Origin: Burkholderiales bacterium 70-64
GTDB lineage: Bacteria; Pseudomonadota; Gammaproteobacteria; Burkholderiales; Burkholderiaceae_E
DNA length: 64,000 bases
Assembly (NCBI GenBank): GCA_001898645.1
Contig: MKUQ01000036.1
Location: forward strand, 16,053 to 80,052
Direction of reading: 5' to 3'
Position numbers and translations under genes: made by a program
The notes under the pieces: generated by a model
Databases searched by the model: none
What the model was told of the DNA's origin: nothing
The model's input: only the letters and a program-made list of their open reading frames with translations
Part shown: in pieces, positions 16,648 through 25,638 of the stretch
Layout: every line of letters starts with the position of its first letter
Position numbering within the stretch: position 1 is the first letter of the stretch

Positions 16648-17682
16648 CTACCGTCCCGCATACCCCGCCGGATTGGCGCTTTGCCAGCGCCATGCGTCGA
16701 CGCACATGCGCTCGATGTCCAGCTGCGCGCGCCATCCCAGCAGGGCCTGCGCCGCCGAGACGTCGGCATAGCATTCGGCGATGTCGCCGGGGCGCCGCGC
16801 CACGATCTCGTAGGGTACGGTGCGCCCGCTCGCGCGCTCGAATGCGCGCACCATCTCGAGCACCGAGCAGCCGGTGCCGGTGCCCAGGTTCACGGTGAAC
16901 GCGCCGGGCTGCGCGAGCGCCCGCTCGAGCGCGGCCAGGTGCCCGCGCGCGAGGTCGACTACGTGGATGTAGTCGCGCACGCCGGTGCCGTCGCGCGTCG
17001 GCCAGTCGCCCCCGAACACCGACAGCCTGGGCAGGCGGCCGACCGCCACCTGGCTCACGAAGGGCATGAGGTTGTTCGGGATGCCGGCCGGGTCTTCGCC
17101 GATGAGGCCGCTTTCGTGCGCGCCCACCGGGTTGAAGTAACGCAGGATGCCGATCGACCAGCGTGCGTCCGAAGCCGCCAGGTCGCCCAGCAGCTGCTCG
17201 ACCATCCGCTTCGAGCGCCCGTAGGGATTGGCCGGGGCGATCGCGGCGCCCTCGTCGATCGGCACCTGCTGCGGATCGCCGTAGACGGTGGCCGAAGAAC
17301 TGAACACGATGCGGCGCACCCCGGCCTCGGCCAGCGCACGCAGCAGCGTCACGCTGCCGGCCACGTTGTTGTCGTAATAGGCCAGCGGCTGCGCCACCGA
17401 CTCCCCCACGGCCTTCAGGCCGGCGAAGTGGACCACCGCATCGAAATGCTGCTCGCGCAGCACCTTGCGCAGCGCCGCCTCGTCGCGCACGTCGGCCCGC
17501 ACCAGCGGCGCCTCGCGCCCGGCGATGCGCGCGACGCGGCGCAGCGACTCGGCGCTGGCGTTGCACAGGTTGTCCAGCGCGACCACTTCCCAGCCCGCCC
17601 GCAGCAGTTCCAGCACGGTATGCGAGCCGATATAGCCCGCCCCGCCCGTCACCAGGACCCGCCGCGCCGTGCCGTCCGTCAT
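16648..17682 (-). CDS. galE: UDP-glucose 4-epimerase
   Basis: Extended short-chain dehydrogenase of 344 residues that interconverts UDP-glucose and UDP-galactose using bound NAD. Visible: nucleotide-binding VTGGAGYIGSH, the HFAGLKAVGES segment, the catalytic Ser in FSSSATVYG and the YxxxK pair in NPYGRSKRM, plus RYFNPVGAHESG and GTGVRDYIHVVD. The ATG at 17682 gives the usual length; ATGs at 17697 and 17703 are in-frame alternatives. It diverges from manC, so the two probably serve surface polysaccharide synthesis together. Confidence 0.92.
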   Translation of the reverse strand: MTDGTARRVLVTGGAGYIGSHTVLELLRAGWEVVALDNLCNASAESLRRVARIAGREAPLVRADVRDEAALRKVLREQHFDAVVHFAGLKAVGESVAQPLAYYDNNVAGSVTLLRALAEAGVRRIVFSSSATVYGDPQQVPIDEGAAIAPANPYGRSKRMVEQLLGDLAASDARWSIGILRYFNPVGAHESGLIGEDPAGIPNNLMPFVSQVAVGRLPRLSVFGGDWPTRDGTGVRDYIHVVDLARGHLAALERALAQPGAFTVNLGTGTGCSVLEMVRAFERASGRTVPYEIVARRPGDIAECYADVSAAQALLGWRAQLDIERMCVDAWRWQSANPAGYAGR

Positions 17683-17810
17683 GTCCTTGCCCGCCATCCG
17701 CATGCCCTTCGTCGCGGCGATCCCGCCGCCGGCGTGAACAGTGTCGCATGCCGCCCGGCCGCCGGCCGTACAATCGAACGTTCCCTCACCCACGCCCCGC
17801 TCGACACGCG

Positions 17811-19238
17811 ATGCTGATCCCCGTCATTCTCTCAGGCGGCTCGGGCGCCAGGCTCTGGCCGGTTTCGCGCGAAGCCTTCCCCAAGCCGTTCATGAAGCTC
17901 GGCGGCGAGCTCAGCCTCCTGCAGCGCACGCTCGCGCGCGCCCTGCCGCTGGCCGAAGGCGCGCGCGCGGCGATCGTCACCAACCGCGAGTACTTCTTCA
18001 AGACGCGCGAGGAGATCGACGCGCTGCCGGCCGCGCGCGGCTGCCGCGTCACCCAACTGCTCGAGCCGGCCGGGCGCAACACCGCACCGGCGGTCGCCAT
18101 GGCCGCGCTGTGGGCCCACGCGCAGGATCCTGCCGCAACGCTGCTGGTGCTGCCCGCCGACCACCTCGTTCCCGACGAGGCCGCCTTCCAGGCCGATGCG
18201 CGGCGCGCCGCCGAGCTGGCCGCCGACGGCGCCGTGGTGCTGTTCGGCGTGCGCCCCACCGCGCCCGAGACCGGCTTCGGCTACATCGAGGCCGGCGAGC
18301 CGGCGGCAGGCCGCGCGCTGAAGGTGCGCCGCTTCGTCGAGAAGCCCGACGCGGCGCGCGCGGTGCGCTTCCTCGCGGCCGGCAACTTCCTGTGGAACAG
18401 CGGTATGTTCTGCTTCGGCGCGCAGGCCATCCTCGACGCCATGCAGCGGCACGCCCCTGAGGTGCTCGCCGCCGCGCGGGCAGCCTGGGAAGCCAGCCGC
18501 GCCGGCGCGAGCGACGAGAAGGTCACGCTCGATGCCGACGCCTTCGCCGCCTGCCCCGACATCTCCATCGACTACGCGGTGATGGAGAAGCTCGCCGACG
18601 TGCTGGTGCTGCCGTCGCGCTTCACCTGGAGCGACATCGGCTCGTGGAAGGCGGTCTCCGAGCAGCTCGAGCCGGACGCCGACGGCAACACCACGCTCGG
18701 CGACACCATGCTGGTCGGCGCGAAGAACACCCACATCCAGAGCGAAGACCGGCTGGTGGCAGCCGTCGGCGTCGAGAACCTGCTGGTGGTCGACACGCCC
18801 GACGCGCTGCTGGTAGCCAGCAAGGACGCCAGCCAGCAGGTCAAGGAGATCGTCGGGCGCCTCAAGTCCAGGGGCCACGAGGCCGCGCGCCTGCATCGCA
18901 CCGTGGCCCGGCCATGGGGTACCTACACCGTGCTGCAGGAAGGCCCGCGCTTCAAGATCAAGCGCATCGAGGTCAAGCCAAAGCAGACCCTGTCGCTGCA
19001 GATGCACCATCACCGCAGCGAGCACTGGATCGTGGTCTCGGGCACGGCGAAGGTGAGCTGCGGCGAGCGCTCGTTCCTGGTCGCGGCCAACGAGTCCACC
19101 TACATCCCGATCGGCTCGCAGCACCGGCTGGAGAATCCCGGCGTCGTCGACCTGGTGGTGATCGAGGTCCAGTGCGGCGACTACCTCGGCGAAGACGACA
19201 TCGTGCGCTTCGACGACGTCTACGGCAGATCCTCCTAG
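17811..19238 (+). CDS. manC: Mannose-1-phosphate guanylyltransferase / mannose-6-phosphate isomerase
   Basis: Bifunctional enzyme of 475 residues making GDP-mannose. The N-terminal nucleotidyltransferase has LSGGSGARLWPVSRE at 7–21 and FVEKP further on. The C-terminal type II isomerase cupin has PWGTY, then QMHHHRSEHW with the metal-binding histidines, and IPIGSQHRLENPG. The ATG at 17811 directly precedes the signature motif. Divergent from galE across about 130 bases, pointing to joint use in exopolysaccharide or LPS sugar supply. Confidence 0.92.
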   Translation: MLIPVILSGGSGARLWPVSREAFPKPFMKLGGELSLLQRTLARALPLAEGARAAIVTNREYFFKTREEIDALPAARGCRVTQLLEPAGRNTAPAVAMAALWAHAQDPAATLLVLPADHLVPDEAAFQADARRAAELAADGAVVLFGVRPTAPETGFGYIEAGEPAAGRALKVRRFVEKPDAARAVRFLAAGNFLWNSGMFCFGAQAILDAMQRHAPEVLAAARAAWEASRAGASDEKVTLDADAFAACPDISIDYAVMEKLADVLVLPSRFTWSDIGSWKAVSEQLEPDADGNTTLGDTMLVGAKNTHIQSEDRLVAAVGVENLLVVDTPDALLVASKDASQQVKEIVGRLKSRGHEAARLHRTVARPWGTYTVLQEGPRFKIKRIEVKPKQTLSLQMHHHRSEHWIVVSGTAKVSCGERSFLVAANESTYIPIGSQHRLENPGVVDLVVIEVQCGDYLGEDDIVRFDDVYGRSS

Positions 19239-19404
19239 CGCCGCACCGGCGGCGGGCGCCGCTGCCGCCGGCCGCGACTCCGCCTGCACCGACCGCGCAT
19301 GGCCCTCTCCGGAGGCAGCCGCGGCCGGACTCCGCCATACGCCCCGGCGATCGCACCCCCTTGCCGCGATCCGGCGCGGCGCGTAGACTGCGGCAATCCA
19401 TCGA

Positions 19405-19428
19405 TCATATTAGAGACTCCTAATATGA
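19405..19428 (+). promoter_or_regulatory. Perfect palindromic operator over the start codon of the ArsR–DUF442 gene
   Basis: Nine-base arms (TCATATTAG and CTAATATGA) separated by six bases. The ATG at 19425 lies in the right arm. AT-rich against a GC-rich background. A dimeric ArsR-family repressor, most simply the product of this gene, would bind here and block its own expression (inference). Confidence 0.7.
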
Positions 19429-20105
19429 CTTCAGAGCCCGGCGGAATCGCCGCGTTCACGCTGCGCGAATCCGCATCGGTGGCATGTCGCCTGCTGCGCA
19501 CGCTCGCCAACGAGGATCGGTTCCTGATCCTGTGCCAGCTCACGCTCGGCGAACGCAATGTTGGCGAGCTCGAGGCCTCGCTTGGCATCTCGCAGTCGTC
19601 GCTCTCGCAGCAGCTGGCGATCCTGCGCGAGGAGTCCCTGGTGCGCGCGCGGCGCAACGGCAAGTACGTGCACTACTCACTGGCGGGCCCCGACGTCGCG
19701 CGCGTCATGTCGATGCTCTCGGGAATGTACTGCCAGCGCACGTCGGGGCTCTCGATCTCCGATCACGACCGCAACGTGTCCACGGCCGGCCAGTTGTCGG
19801 TCGACGATCTCGGGTGGGTGGCCTCGCTGGGGTTCCGGACCGTGATCTGCGTGCGCCCCGATTCCTCGCCGCCGTCGACCGATCCGAGCTCGCACCGGAT
19901 CAGGCGCGCCGCGCACAAGGCGGGGATCGCCTTCCACTATTTTCCCGTTCAGTCCGGCCCGGTTCCGGGCGAACGCGCCCGGCGATTCGCGCGGCTCGTC
20001 GCGAAATGCGAAAGCCGCGTGCTGGCCTACTGCCGCAGCGGCAACAGCTCGGCGAACCTGTACCGCACGGCGACGCAGCTCGATCGCCCCGCCGTGTCCG
20101 CATGA
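19425..20105 (+). CDS. BigR/SqrR-like ArsR regulator fused to a DUF442 phosphatase-like domain
   Basis: Protein of 226 residues. Residues about 18–105 form an ArsR winged helix. Cys37 (LILCQL) and Cys103 (MYCQ) are 66 residues apart, the same spacing as the persulfide-sensing pair of SqrR (41/107). Residues about 118–215 form a DUF442 (Blh N-domain, cysteine-phosphatase-like) module with AYCRSGNSS at 201–209; the usual Arg after CRSG-x is Ser here, so catalysis is doubtful. In other bacteria bigR and a DUF442-containing gene are neighbours; here they are one protein. It heads the Bug receptor/acyl-CoA cluster. Confidence 0.75.
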   Translation: MTSEPGGIAAFTLRESASVACRLLRTLANEDRFLILCQLTLGERNVGELEASLGISQSSLSQQLAILREESLVRARRNGKYVHYSLAGPDVARVMSMLSGMYCQRTSGLSISDHDRNVSTAGQLSVDDLGWVASLGFRTVICVRPDSSPPSTDPSSHRIRRAAHKAGIAFHYFPVQSGPVPGERARRFARLVAKCESRVLAYCRSGNSSANLYRTATQLDRPAVSA

Positions 20106-20128
20106 ACGCCGCCACGAGGGAGCGCCCG

Positions 20129-21121
20129 ATGTCCACCATTCTCCGACGAATCGTTCCATTCCTGGTCGGTGTGCTGTCGATGTCCGCCGCGACGGCGGCG
20201 CTCGCCCAGGCCGATCCCTCGTGGCCGTCGCGGCCGATCCGCGTCGTCACGCCGTTCCCTACCGGAGGGATCAACGACGTGATCGCACGCATCGTGGCCG
20301 AGCATATCGCGCCGCGCCTGGGCCAGCCCATCGTCGTCGAACCCAGGACCGGCGCGGGCGGCAACATCGGCACCGACGCGGTCGCCAAGAGCGCTCCCGA
20401 CGGCTATACGTGGCTCGCGTCGTCGTTCCCGGTGATGTCGCTGGCGCCGGCGCTGTATGCGTCGCTTCCGTTCGATCCGGTCGCCGATTTCCGCGCCGTC
20501 GCGATGACGGCCAGCGCGCCCAACCTCCTCGTCGTCTCCTCGCAGCTGCCGGTGAGCACGGTGGCCGAGCTCGCCGCCTACGCCAGGACGAAACCCCAGG
20601 GCCTGACCTACGCGAGCCCGGGCAACGGCAGCTCGGCCCACCTGGGCAGCGAGCTGCTCAAGCGTTCCGCCGGCTTCGAGGCGCAGCAGATCGTCTACCG
20701 CGGCGCGCCTCCGGCCCTCGTCGACGTCATGGGCGGCGTCGTCGACTTCATGCTCGCCAGCGTCTCGCTCGCCGCGCCGCAGATCAAGGCCGGCAAGCTC
20801 AAGGCCCTCGCGGTCATGGATACGCAGCGTTCGCCACTGGCACCGGACGTCCCGACCCTCTCCGAGGCCGGCTATCGCGAAGAGCCCATCGTTCCCTGGT
20901 TCGCGATCCACGTTCCCGCGGGAACGCCGGCGGCGATCGTGCAGCGGGTGAACCGCGAGGTCGAGCGCGCGCTGAAGGATCCGGACGTGCGCGAGCGCCT
21001 CGAGAAGGCCGGCGCGAAGGCGGCTGCACCGGCGTCGCCCGAGGCCGTCGACGCGCGCGTCCGGGACGAGGTCCGCAAGCTCGGCCAGTTCGCGCGCGAG
21101 ATCCACCTGCCGAAACAGTAA
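20129..21121 (+). CDS. Tripartite tricarboxylate transporter receptor (Bug family)
   Basis: Periplasmic binding protein of 330 residues. Signal peptide of about 30 residues (ends ALAQA), then WPSRPIRVVTPFPTGG, GGNIGTDAVAKSAPDGYT and the rest of the Bug/TctC fold. Family members bind carboxylates and related acids. No TctA/TctB membrane partners are in the window, so it is an orphan receptor. The ATG at 20129 has GAGGGAG upstream; an ATG at 20102 overlapping the previous stop is an alternative. Likely co-transcribed with the following acyl-CoA synthetase. Confidence 0.88.
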   Translation: MSTILRRIVPFLVGVLSMSAATAALAQADPSWPSRPIRVVTPFPTGGINDVIARIVAEHIAPRLGQPIVVEPRTGAGGNIGTDAVAKSAPDGYTWLASSFPVMSLAPALYASLPFDPVADFRAVAMTASAPNLLVVSSQLPVSTVAELAAYARTKPQGLTYASPGNGSSAHLGSELLKRSAGFEAQQIVYRGAPPALVDVMGGVVDFMLASVSLAAPQIKAGKLKALAVMDTQRSPLAPDVPTLSEAGYREEPIVPWFAIHVPAGTPAAIVQRVNREVERALKDPDVRERLEKAGAKAAAPASPEAVDARVRDEVRKLGQFAREIHLPKQ

Positions 21122-21131
21122 GCTCACAGCG

Positions 21132-23285
21132 ATGAACGTCCGCCGTCCGATGGCGACCGTCGCCGAGCTGATGAGGCCGCGATCGGTGGCGATCGTCGGC
21201 GCCTCCGAGGACCCCGGCAAGTTCGGCGGCCGGATCCTGCGCACCCTCCTGGAGCAGGGTTTCCCGGGAGACATCCATCCGATCAGCTCGGCACGGCGGG
21301 AGGTGCTGGGCCGCCGAGCGTGGCCGTCGGTGGCCGATGTGCCTGCCCCGGTGGACCTGGCGATCATGGCGATCCCCCGCGAGCACGTCGCGGGCGTGGT
21401 CGGGCAGTGCGCCGAAGCCGGCGTGCGCGGCGCGATCATCGTGACTTCACGCTTCTCGGACGCCGGAGACGAGGGTGCCGCGCTCGAGCGGGAGCTGGTC
21501 GCCACAGCGAACGCGCACGGCATGCGCATCCTCGGTCCCAACTGCATCGGCATCGTCAGCCCCGCCAACGGATTCGCGCTGTGCCCCTCGCCGGTGCTGC
21601 TCGGACGGCGCGTCCTGGAGGGGCACATCGGCCTGGTCAGCCAGAGCGGCGCGATCATGGGCACCCTGATGGACCGGGCGCGTTCGGGCGGCATCGGCTT
21701 CTCGCACTGCGTCTCGGTCGGCAACCAGGCCGACATCGACGTGTGCGAGGTGGTCGAGTTCTTCGTCGAGGACGAGGCTACCCGCGTCATCTGCAGCTAC
21801 CTCGAGGGCCTGCGGGGCCTGCGTGCCGGAACGGCATTCCTGGCCGCGGCCGAACGGGCGCAGCGTGCCGGAAAACCCTGGCTGATGGTCAAGGCCGGCA
21901 GGACCGAGGCGGGTGCCGCCGCCGCGTTCTCGCACACCGCGAGCCTGGCCGGCAGCCAGGCCGCCTTCGAAGCCGCCTGCCGCGAACGAGGCATCGTGCT
22001 CCTGGACGACCCCGAGGCGATGATGCTGCTCGCGGCCGGGATGTCGCGGTTTCCCGCGCGCAAGGTCGACGGAGTCGCGCTGCTCTCGCCCTCCGGCGGC
22101 GGATGCGCGCTGGGCGCGGACCGGCTCTCCGACATCGGCGTCCCCCTGCCTGCGCCGTCGGCATCCACGGCCGGGACGCTGCGCACGATGTACCCGACCG
22201 CACTGCTGAACCCGATCGACATCGGCGCTGCGAACGACGGCGCCGCGATGTCGTACACGACGCGCACGCACGAGCTGCTCCTCGCCGACGAGGCCATCGA
22301 CCTCGCCTTCACGGTGATCACTGCCGCACCCGACATCACGCGATTCGCGAAAATGGCAGCCGAAGGGGTCGAGAAGTCGGGCAAGCCGGCGATCATGGCG
22401 CTGCTCCCCGGCGAGGCGGCGGAAGGCGCGCGGCAGGCGCTGCTCCAGCGCGGTATCCTCCACACGCAAACGCTCGATACGGCGATCCGGGCGATTCGCG
22501 GCTGGCGCGAATGGTCCGCGGCCATGCGATTCGCGCCGGCCGCGCGCCCGCCGCAATTGATGCGTCGTACCGCGCTTCCTTCCGGCGCGCTCGGCGAGCA
22601 GGAAACGAAGCAACTGCTTGCCGCATATGGCATTCCGGTGAACCGCTCGGTGTTCGTCGCCGGCGCAGCGGGGCTGCGGCAGGCGGCGGACGGGCTCGCG
22701 CCGCCGTACGTGCTGAAGATCGTCTCGGCCGACATCGTGCACAAGAGCGACGTCGGCGGCGTGGCGGTAGGCCTGGGATCGGTCGGCGAGCTCGAATCGG
22801 CGGCGCGGACGATGCTCGAGCGCATCGCTGCCGGTGCACCCGGCGCGCGCATCCAGGGGTTCTCGCTGCAGGAGCAGGCCAGCGGCGAGCTGGAGCTCCT
22901 GCTCGGGGCGAAGCACGACGAAGTGTTCGGCCCGATGATCCTGATCGGCGCCGGCGGCATCTACGCGGAATCGCTCGCGGACACGGTCCTGGCCACCGCG
23001 CCGGTCTCCGAAGCGCGCGCGCGCGGCATGCTGTCCCGGCTGCGCATCGCCGGGCGCTTCCCCGGCACGCGCGGGCGTCCTGCCGTGGACGTGGCAGCAG
23101 CCGCACAGGCGGTCTCGCGACTGAGCTGGCTCGCGGCGGACGGCGGCGCATCGCTGCGCGAGCTCGACATCAACCCGCTGCTGGTCGGACGGGCCGGCGC
23201 AGGCTGCGTGGCGGTCGACGCCCGCGCCCTGCTGGCCGCAAGCTCCAATGGAGCCGGTTCGGCAATCCGCGAGGAAGTGCAATGA
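21132..23285 (+). CDS. NDP-forming acyl-CoA synthetase (acetate--CoA ligase family)
   Basis: Protein of 717 residues with the fused architecture of ADP-forming acyl-CoA synthetases: CoA-binding domain (SVAIVGASEDPGKFGGRIL, residues about 16–34), succinyl-CoA-ligase-like domains in the middle (GLVSQSGAIMG) and a C-terminal ATP-grasp domain (about 490–700; YVLKIVSADIVHKSDVGGV). Activates or releases an organic acid as CoA ester. Begins 10 bases after the Bug gene and overlaps the following crotonase by four bases, so the three likely handle one substrate, identity unknown. Confidence 0.87.
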   Translation: MNVRRPMATVAELMRPRSVAIVGASEDPGKFGGRILRTLLEQGFPGDIHPISSARREVLGRRAWPSVADVPAPVDLAIMAIPREHVAGVVGQCAEAGVRGAIIVTSRFSDAGDEGAALERELVATANAHGMRILGPNCIGIVSPANGFALCPSPVLLGRRVLEGHIGLVSQSGAIMGTLMDRARSGGIGFSHCVSVGNQADIDVCEVVEFFVEDEATRVICSYLEGLRGLRAGTAFLAAAERAQRAGKPWLMVKAGRTEAGAAAAFSHTASLAGSQAAFEAACRERGIVLLDDPEAMMLLAAGMSRFPARKVDGVALLSPSGGGCALGADRLSDIGVPLPAPSASTAGTLRTMYPTALLNPIDIGAANDGAAMSYTTRTHELLLADEAIDLAFTVITAAPDITRFAKMAAEGVEKSGKPAIMALLPGEAAEGARQALLQRGILHTQTLDTAIRAIRGWREWSAAMRFAPAARPPQLMRRTALPSGALGEQETKQLLAAYGIPVNRSVFVAGAAGLRQAADGLAPPYVLKIVSADIVHKSDVGGVAVGLGSVGELESAARTMLERIAAGAPGARIQGFSLQEQASGELELLLGAKHDEVFGPMILIGAGGIYAESLADTVLATAPVSEARARGMLSRLRIAGRFPGTRGRPAVDVAAAAQAVSRLSWLAADGGASLRELDINPLLVGRAGAGCVAVDARALLAASSNGAGSAIREEVQ

Positions 23286-24019
23286 GCAACATCGAGGTCT
23301 CGCAGGACGCGAAGGTATCGGTCTTCCGGATCAACCGGCCCGACAAGCTCAACGCGCTCGACCGGCAGGCCGTGTCCGACCTGCGCTGCGCACTGGAGGA
23401 CTTCGAACGCTCCACGCAGCGCGTGGCGGTGATCGCAGCCCGCGGCGAGAAGGCGTTCTGCGCCGGCGCCGATCTTTCCGATCCGCCGGATTTCTGGCGC
23501 TGCGTTCCGAGCCTGGGCGTGACGACGCGCAAGCCCGTGATCGCGGCCGTGCACGGCTGGTGCATCGGCGGCGGGCTGTTGTTTCCGATCTTCGCCGACC
23601 TCTGCGTGGCTGCCGAGGGGGCACGCTTCCTGTACCCGGACGCGAAGCTCGGCCTGAGCGGGGGCATCGTTGCGGCACTGGCCGCACGGGTGCCGCACAA
23701 GGCCGCGATGGAGATGATCCTGCTCGGGCGCACGGTCACGGCGCGGCGCGCCTACGAGATCGGCCTGGTCAACGAGGTCGTCGCGGACGGCGAGCAGGTC
23801 GACGCGGCGCTGCGCATGGCCCACGAGCTGGCCGCGATGGCGCCGCTGGTCCTGTCCACGCTGAAGTCGTTCGTCGAGGAGTCGGTGCTTCCGAAAGGGC
23901 CCGCCGAGCGGATGATCCAGGCGCAGCGCATGCTCGAGACGATCGGGGAAAGTGCCGACCGCCGCGAGGGAATGGCGGCGCATCGCGAGGGCCGGCCGCC
24001 CGATTTCCATGGACGCTGA
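23282..24019 (+). CDS. Crotonase-superfamily protein lacking both hydratase glutamates
   Basis: Protein of 245 residues with the crotonase fold: INRPDKLNALD (17–27), FCAGADLSD oxyanion hole (59–67) and HGWCIGGGLL (91–100). Where enoyl-CoA hydratase has catalytic Glu144 and Glu164, this protein has Leu100 and Asp120, keeping the 20-residue spacing. Water addition by the usual mechanism is therefore unlikely; an isomerase, hydrolase or ring-opening role on a CoA ester is possible. Coupled to the acyl-CoA synthetase by a four-base overlap. Confidence 0.8.
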   Translation: MSNIEVSQDAKVSVFRINRPDKLNALDRQAVSDLRCALEDFERSTQRVAVIAARGEKAFCAGADLSDPPDFWRCVPSLGVTTRKPVIAAVHGWCIGGGLLFPIFADLCVAAEGARFLYPDAKLGLSGGIVAALAARVPHKAAMEMILLGRTVTARRAYEIGLVNEVVADGEQVDAALRMAHELAAMAPLVLSTLKSFVEESVLPKGPAERMIQAQRMLETIGESADRREGMAAHREGRPPDFHGR

Positions 24020-24101
24020 CCGTCCGCGGCAGCGCCGCACCGGGGGCACGGCCCGCGACGCCGGGCACCCGTCGGCTCGCGCGAGCCGGCAACCGGCACC
24101 G

Positions 24102-24725
24102 ATGAAGCCGCGCTGGTTCTACGCACTGCGCCCCGACGCGCACGCGGCGGCGCAACTGGGCGCACTCGCCGCGCGGCTGGCTGCGAGCGTGGACGGCCGG
24201 CCGCTCTCGGCCGGCGACATGCACCTCACGCTGGTCTTCGTAGGCGAGCGCCCGGCCGAGGACGAGGCCACGCTCGCCGGCCTGCTCGCGGACCTCGCGC
24301 CGCACTGGCCGGCGATGGCGCTGACGCGGCTCGGGACCTTCGGCCGCGGCCTCTACTGGGCCGGCCCCACCCACCCGAAAGGCGAACCGCAGGCCGATAC
24401 GGCCTCGCCTGCCTCATCCGCCTCGCCTGCCTCACCCGCTCCGCCCACCCTATCCGCCTGGCCGGCGCAGCTCACCGCGCAGCTGCAGCAGCGGCTGCGC
24501 GCGGCCGGTATCGCCTTCGACGAACGCACGCTGCACCTGCACGCCACCCTGGTGCGAGGCGCGCGACGCGACGCCCGCAGCGCGCTGACGGCTCTCGCCG
24601 GCGCCCTGCCCATCGAGCCGGACAGCTGGACGCTGGCGCTCGGATGCTCCGACGCCGCCTCGACGCCGCAGCGCCGCTATCGCTGGCGCGAGGCGCCGGC
24701 AGGCCAGCCTCACTGGGCCGTATAG
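24102..24725 (+). CDS. thpR: RNA 2',3'-cyclic phosphodiesterase (2'-5' RNA ligase family)
   Basis: Protein of 207 residues with two HxT motifs, HLTLVF (about 41) and HATLVR (about 147), forming the active site of the 2H phosphoesterase family. Between them a 30-residue Ala/Pro/Ser-rich insert (about 86–115) is unusual for the family and may be a surface loop. The ATG at 24102 begins the conserved RWFYALRPD; an ATG at 24009 would add an unlike N terminus. Its 3' end overlaps the convergent SDR gene by 16 bases. Confidence 0.85.
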   Translation: MKPRWFYALRPDAHAAAQLGALAARLAASVDGRPLSAGDMHLTLVFVGERPAEDEATLAGLLADLAPHWPAMALTRLGTFGRGLYWAGPTHPKGEPQADTASPASSASPASPAPPTLSAWPAQLTAQLQQRLRAAGIAFDERTLHLHATLVRGARRDARSALTALAGALPIEPDSWTLALGCSDAASTPQRRYRWREAPAGQPHWAV

Positions 24726-25501
24726 CCTCCGTCGATCACCAGCGACGAGCCGGTGACGAACTTCGATTCGTCCGACGCCAGGTAGACGACGCCCCATGCG
24801 ATGTCGTCCGGCTCGCCGACGTGACCGACCGGATGCATCGAGTCGAGCACCTTGCGTCCTTCCTCGACGCTGCCCAGCGATGCGAGATGGTTCTCGACCA
24901 TGGGTGTCCAGATGTAGCCGGGATGCACCGAGTTGACGCGGATGCCCAGCCGCTCACATGCGCAGTACAGCGCCACCGACTTGGTGTAGATCGTCACGCC
25001 CCCTTTCGAGGCGTTGTAGGCGCCGAGCATCGGGTCGCCGACCAGCCCCTCGATCGACGAGAGGTTGATGATCGAGCCCCCCTTCGGCCCCCCGGCCGGG
25101 TTCACCTTCATGGCGCGGATCGCCTCCCGCGTCCCGAGGAAGACGCCGTCGAGGTTGATCGACATCAGCCAGCGCCACTGCTCGAGGGTCTGCTCGTGCG
25201 GCGCGGCGTTGAGCGCGACGCCGGCGTTGTTGACGACGACGTCCAGCCTCCCCCACGCGGCCACCGTCGCATCGACGACCGCCTTCCACTGCGCTTCGTC
25301 CGATACGTCGTGATGCATGAAGCGCGCCTGCCCGCCCCCCTTGCGGATCGCCTCGGCGAGCGCCTGGCCCTCGGCATCCTTGAGGTCGGTCAGCATCACC
25401 TTGCCGCCCTCTCCGGCAAGCCGCCGCACCATCGCTTCGCCCAGCCCCATCGCCGCGCCGGTGACGATGCAGACCTTGTCCTTGATCCGTTGGCCGCTCA
25501 T
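24710..25501 (-). CDS. Short-chain dehydrogenase/reductase
   Basis: NAD(P)-dependent oxidoreductase of 263 residues. TGAAMGLGEA (cofactor binding, about 15–24), NNAG, catalytic Ser in INLSSIEG and the YNASK pair are present, as is the C-terminal SSLVIDGGYTAQ. The Asp after the second strand (MLTDLKD) suggests NAD preference. Substrate unknown. Monocistronic, convergent with thpR and divergent from phoB across 137 bases. Confidence 0.87.
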   Translation of the reverse strand: MSGQRIKDKVCIVTGAAMGLGEAMVRRLAGEGGKVMLTDLKDAEGQALAEAIRKGGGQARFMHHDVSDEAQWKAVVDATVAAWGRLDVVVNNAGVALNAAPHEQTLEQWRWLMSINLDGVFLGTREAIRAMKVNPAGGPKGGSIINLSSIEGLVGDPMLGAYNASKGGVTIYTKSVALYCACERLGIRVNSVHPGYIWTPMVENHLASLGSVEEGRKVLDSMHPVGHVGEPDDIAWGVVYLASDESKFVTGSSLVIDGGYTAQ

Positions 25502-25598
25502 GTCGTGCTCCTTGAATGCGTGCTCGAGCGGCCCATGATGCAACGGATCACGAACCACCCTCCTGTTCAGGATCAAGCATGCGGCGGTTGCAGGGACC

Positions 25599-25630
25599 GG
25601 GTCACGAGCTTGTCACGCGCAGGTCATAAT
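25599..25630 (+). promoter_or_regulatory. Triple Pho box and -10 of phoB
   Basis: Three PhoB half-sites at 11-base spacing: GGGTCAC (25599–25605), TTGTCAC (25610–25616) and AGGTCAT (25621–25627), each separated by four bases. A -10-like CATAAT lies at 25625–25630. Transcription from here would start within a few bases of the GTG at 25639, so phoB mRNA may be nearly leaderless. Autoactivation by PhoB~P is inferred. Confidence 0.7.
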
Positions 25631-25638
25631 CTCGCTCC

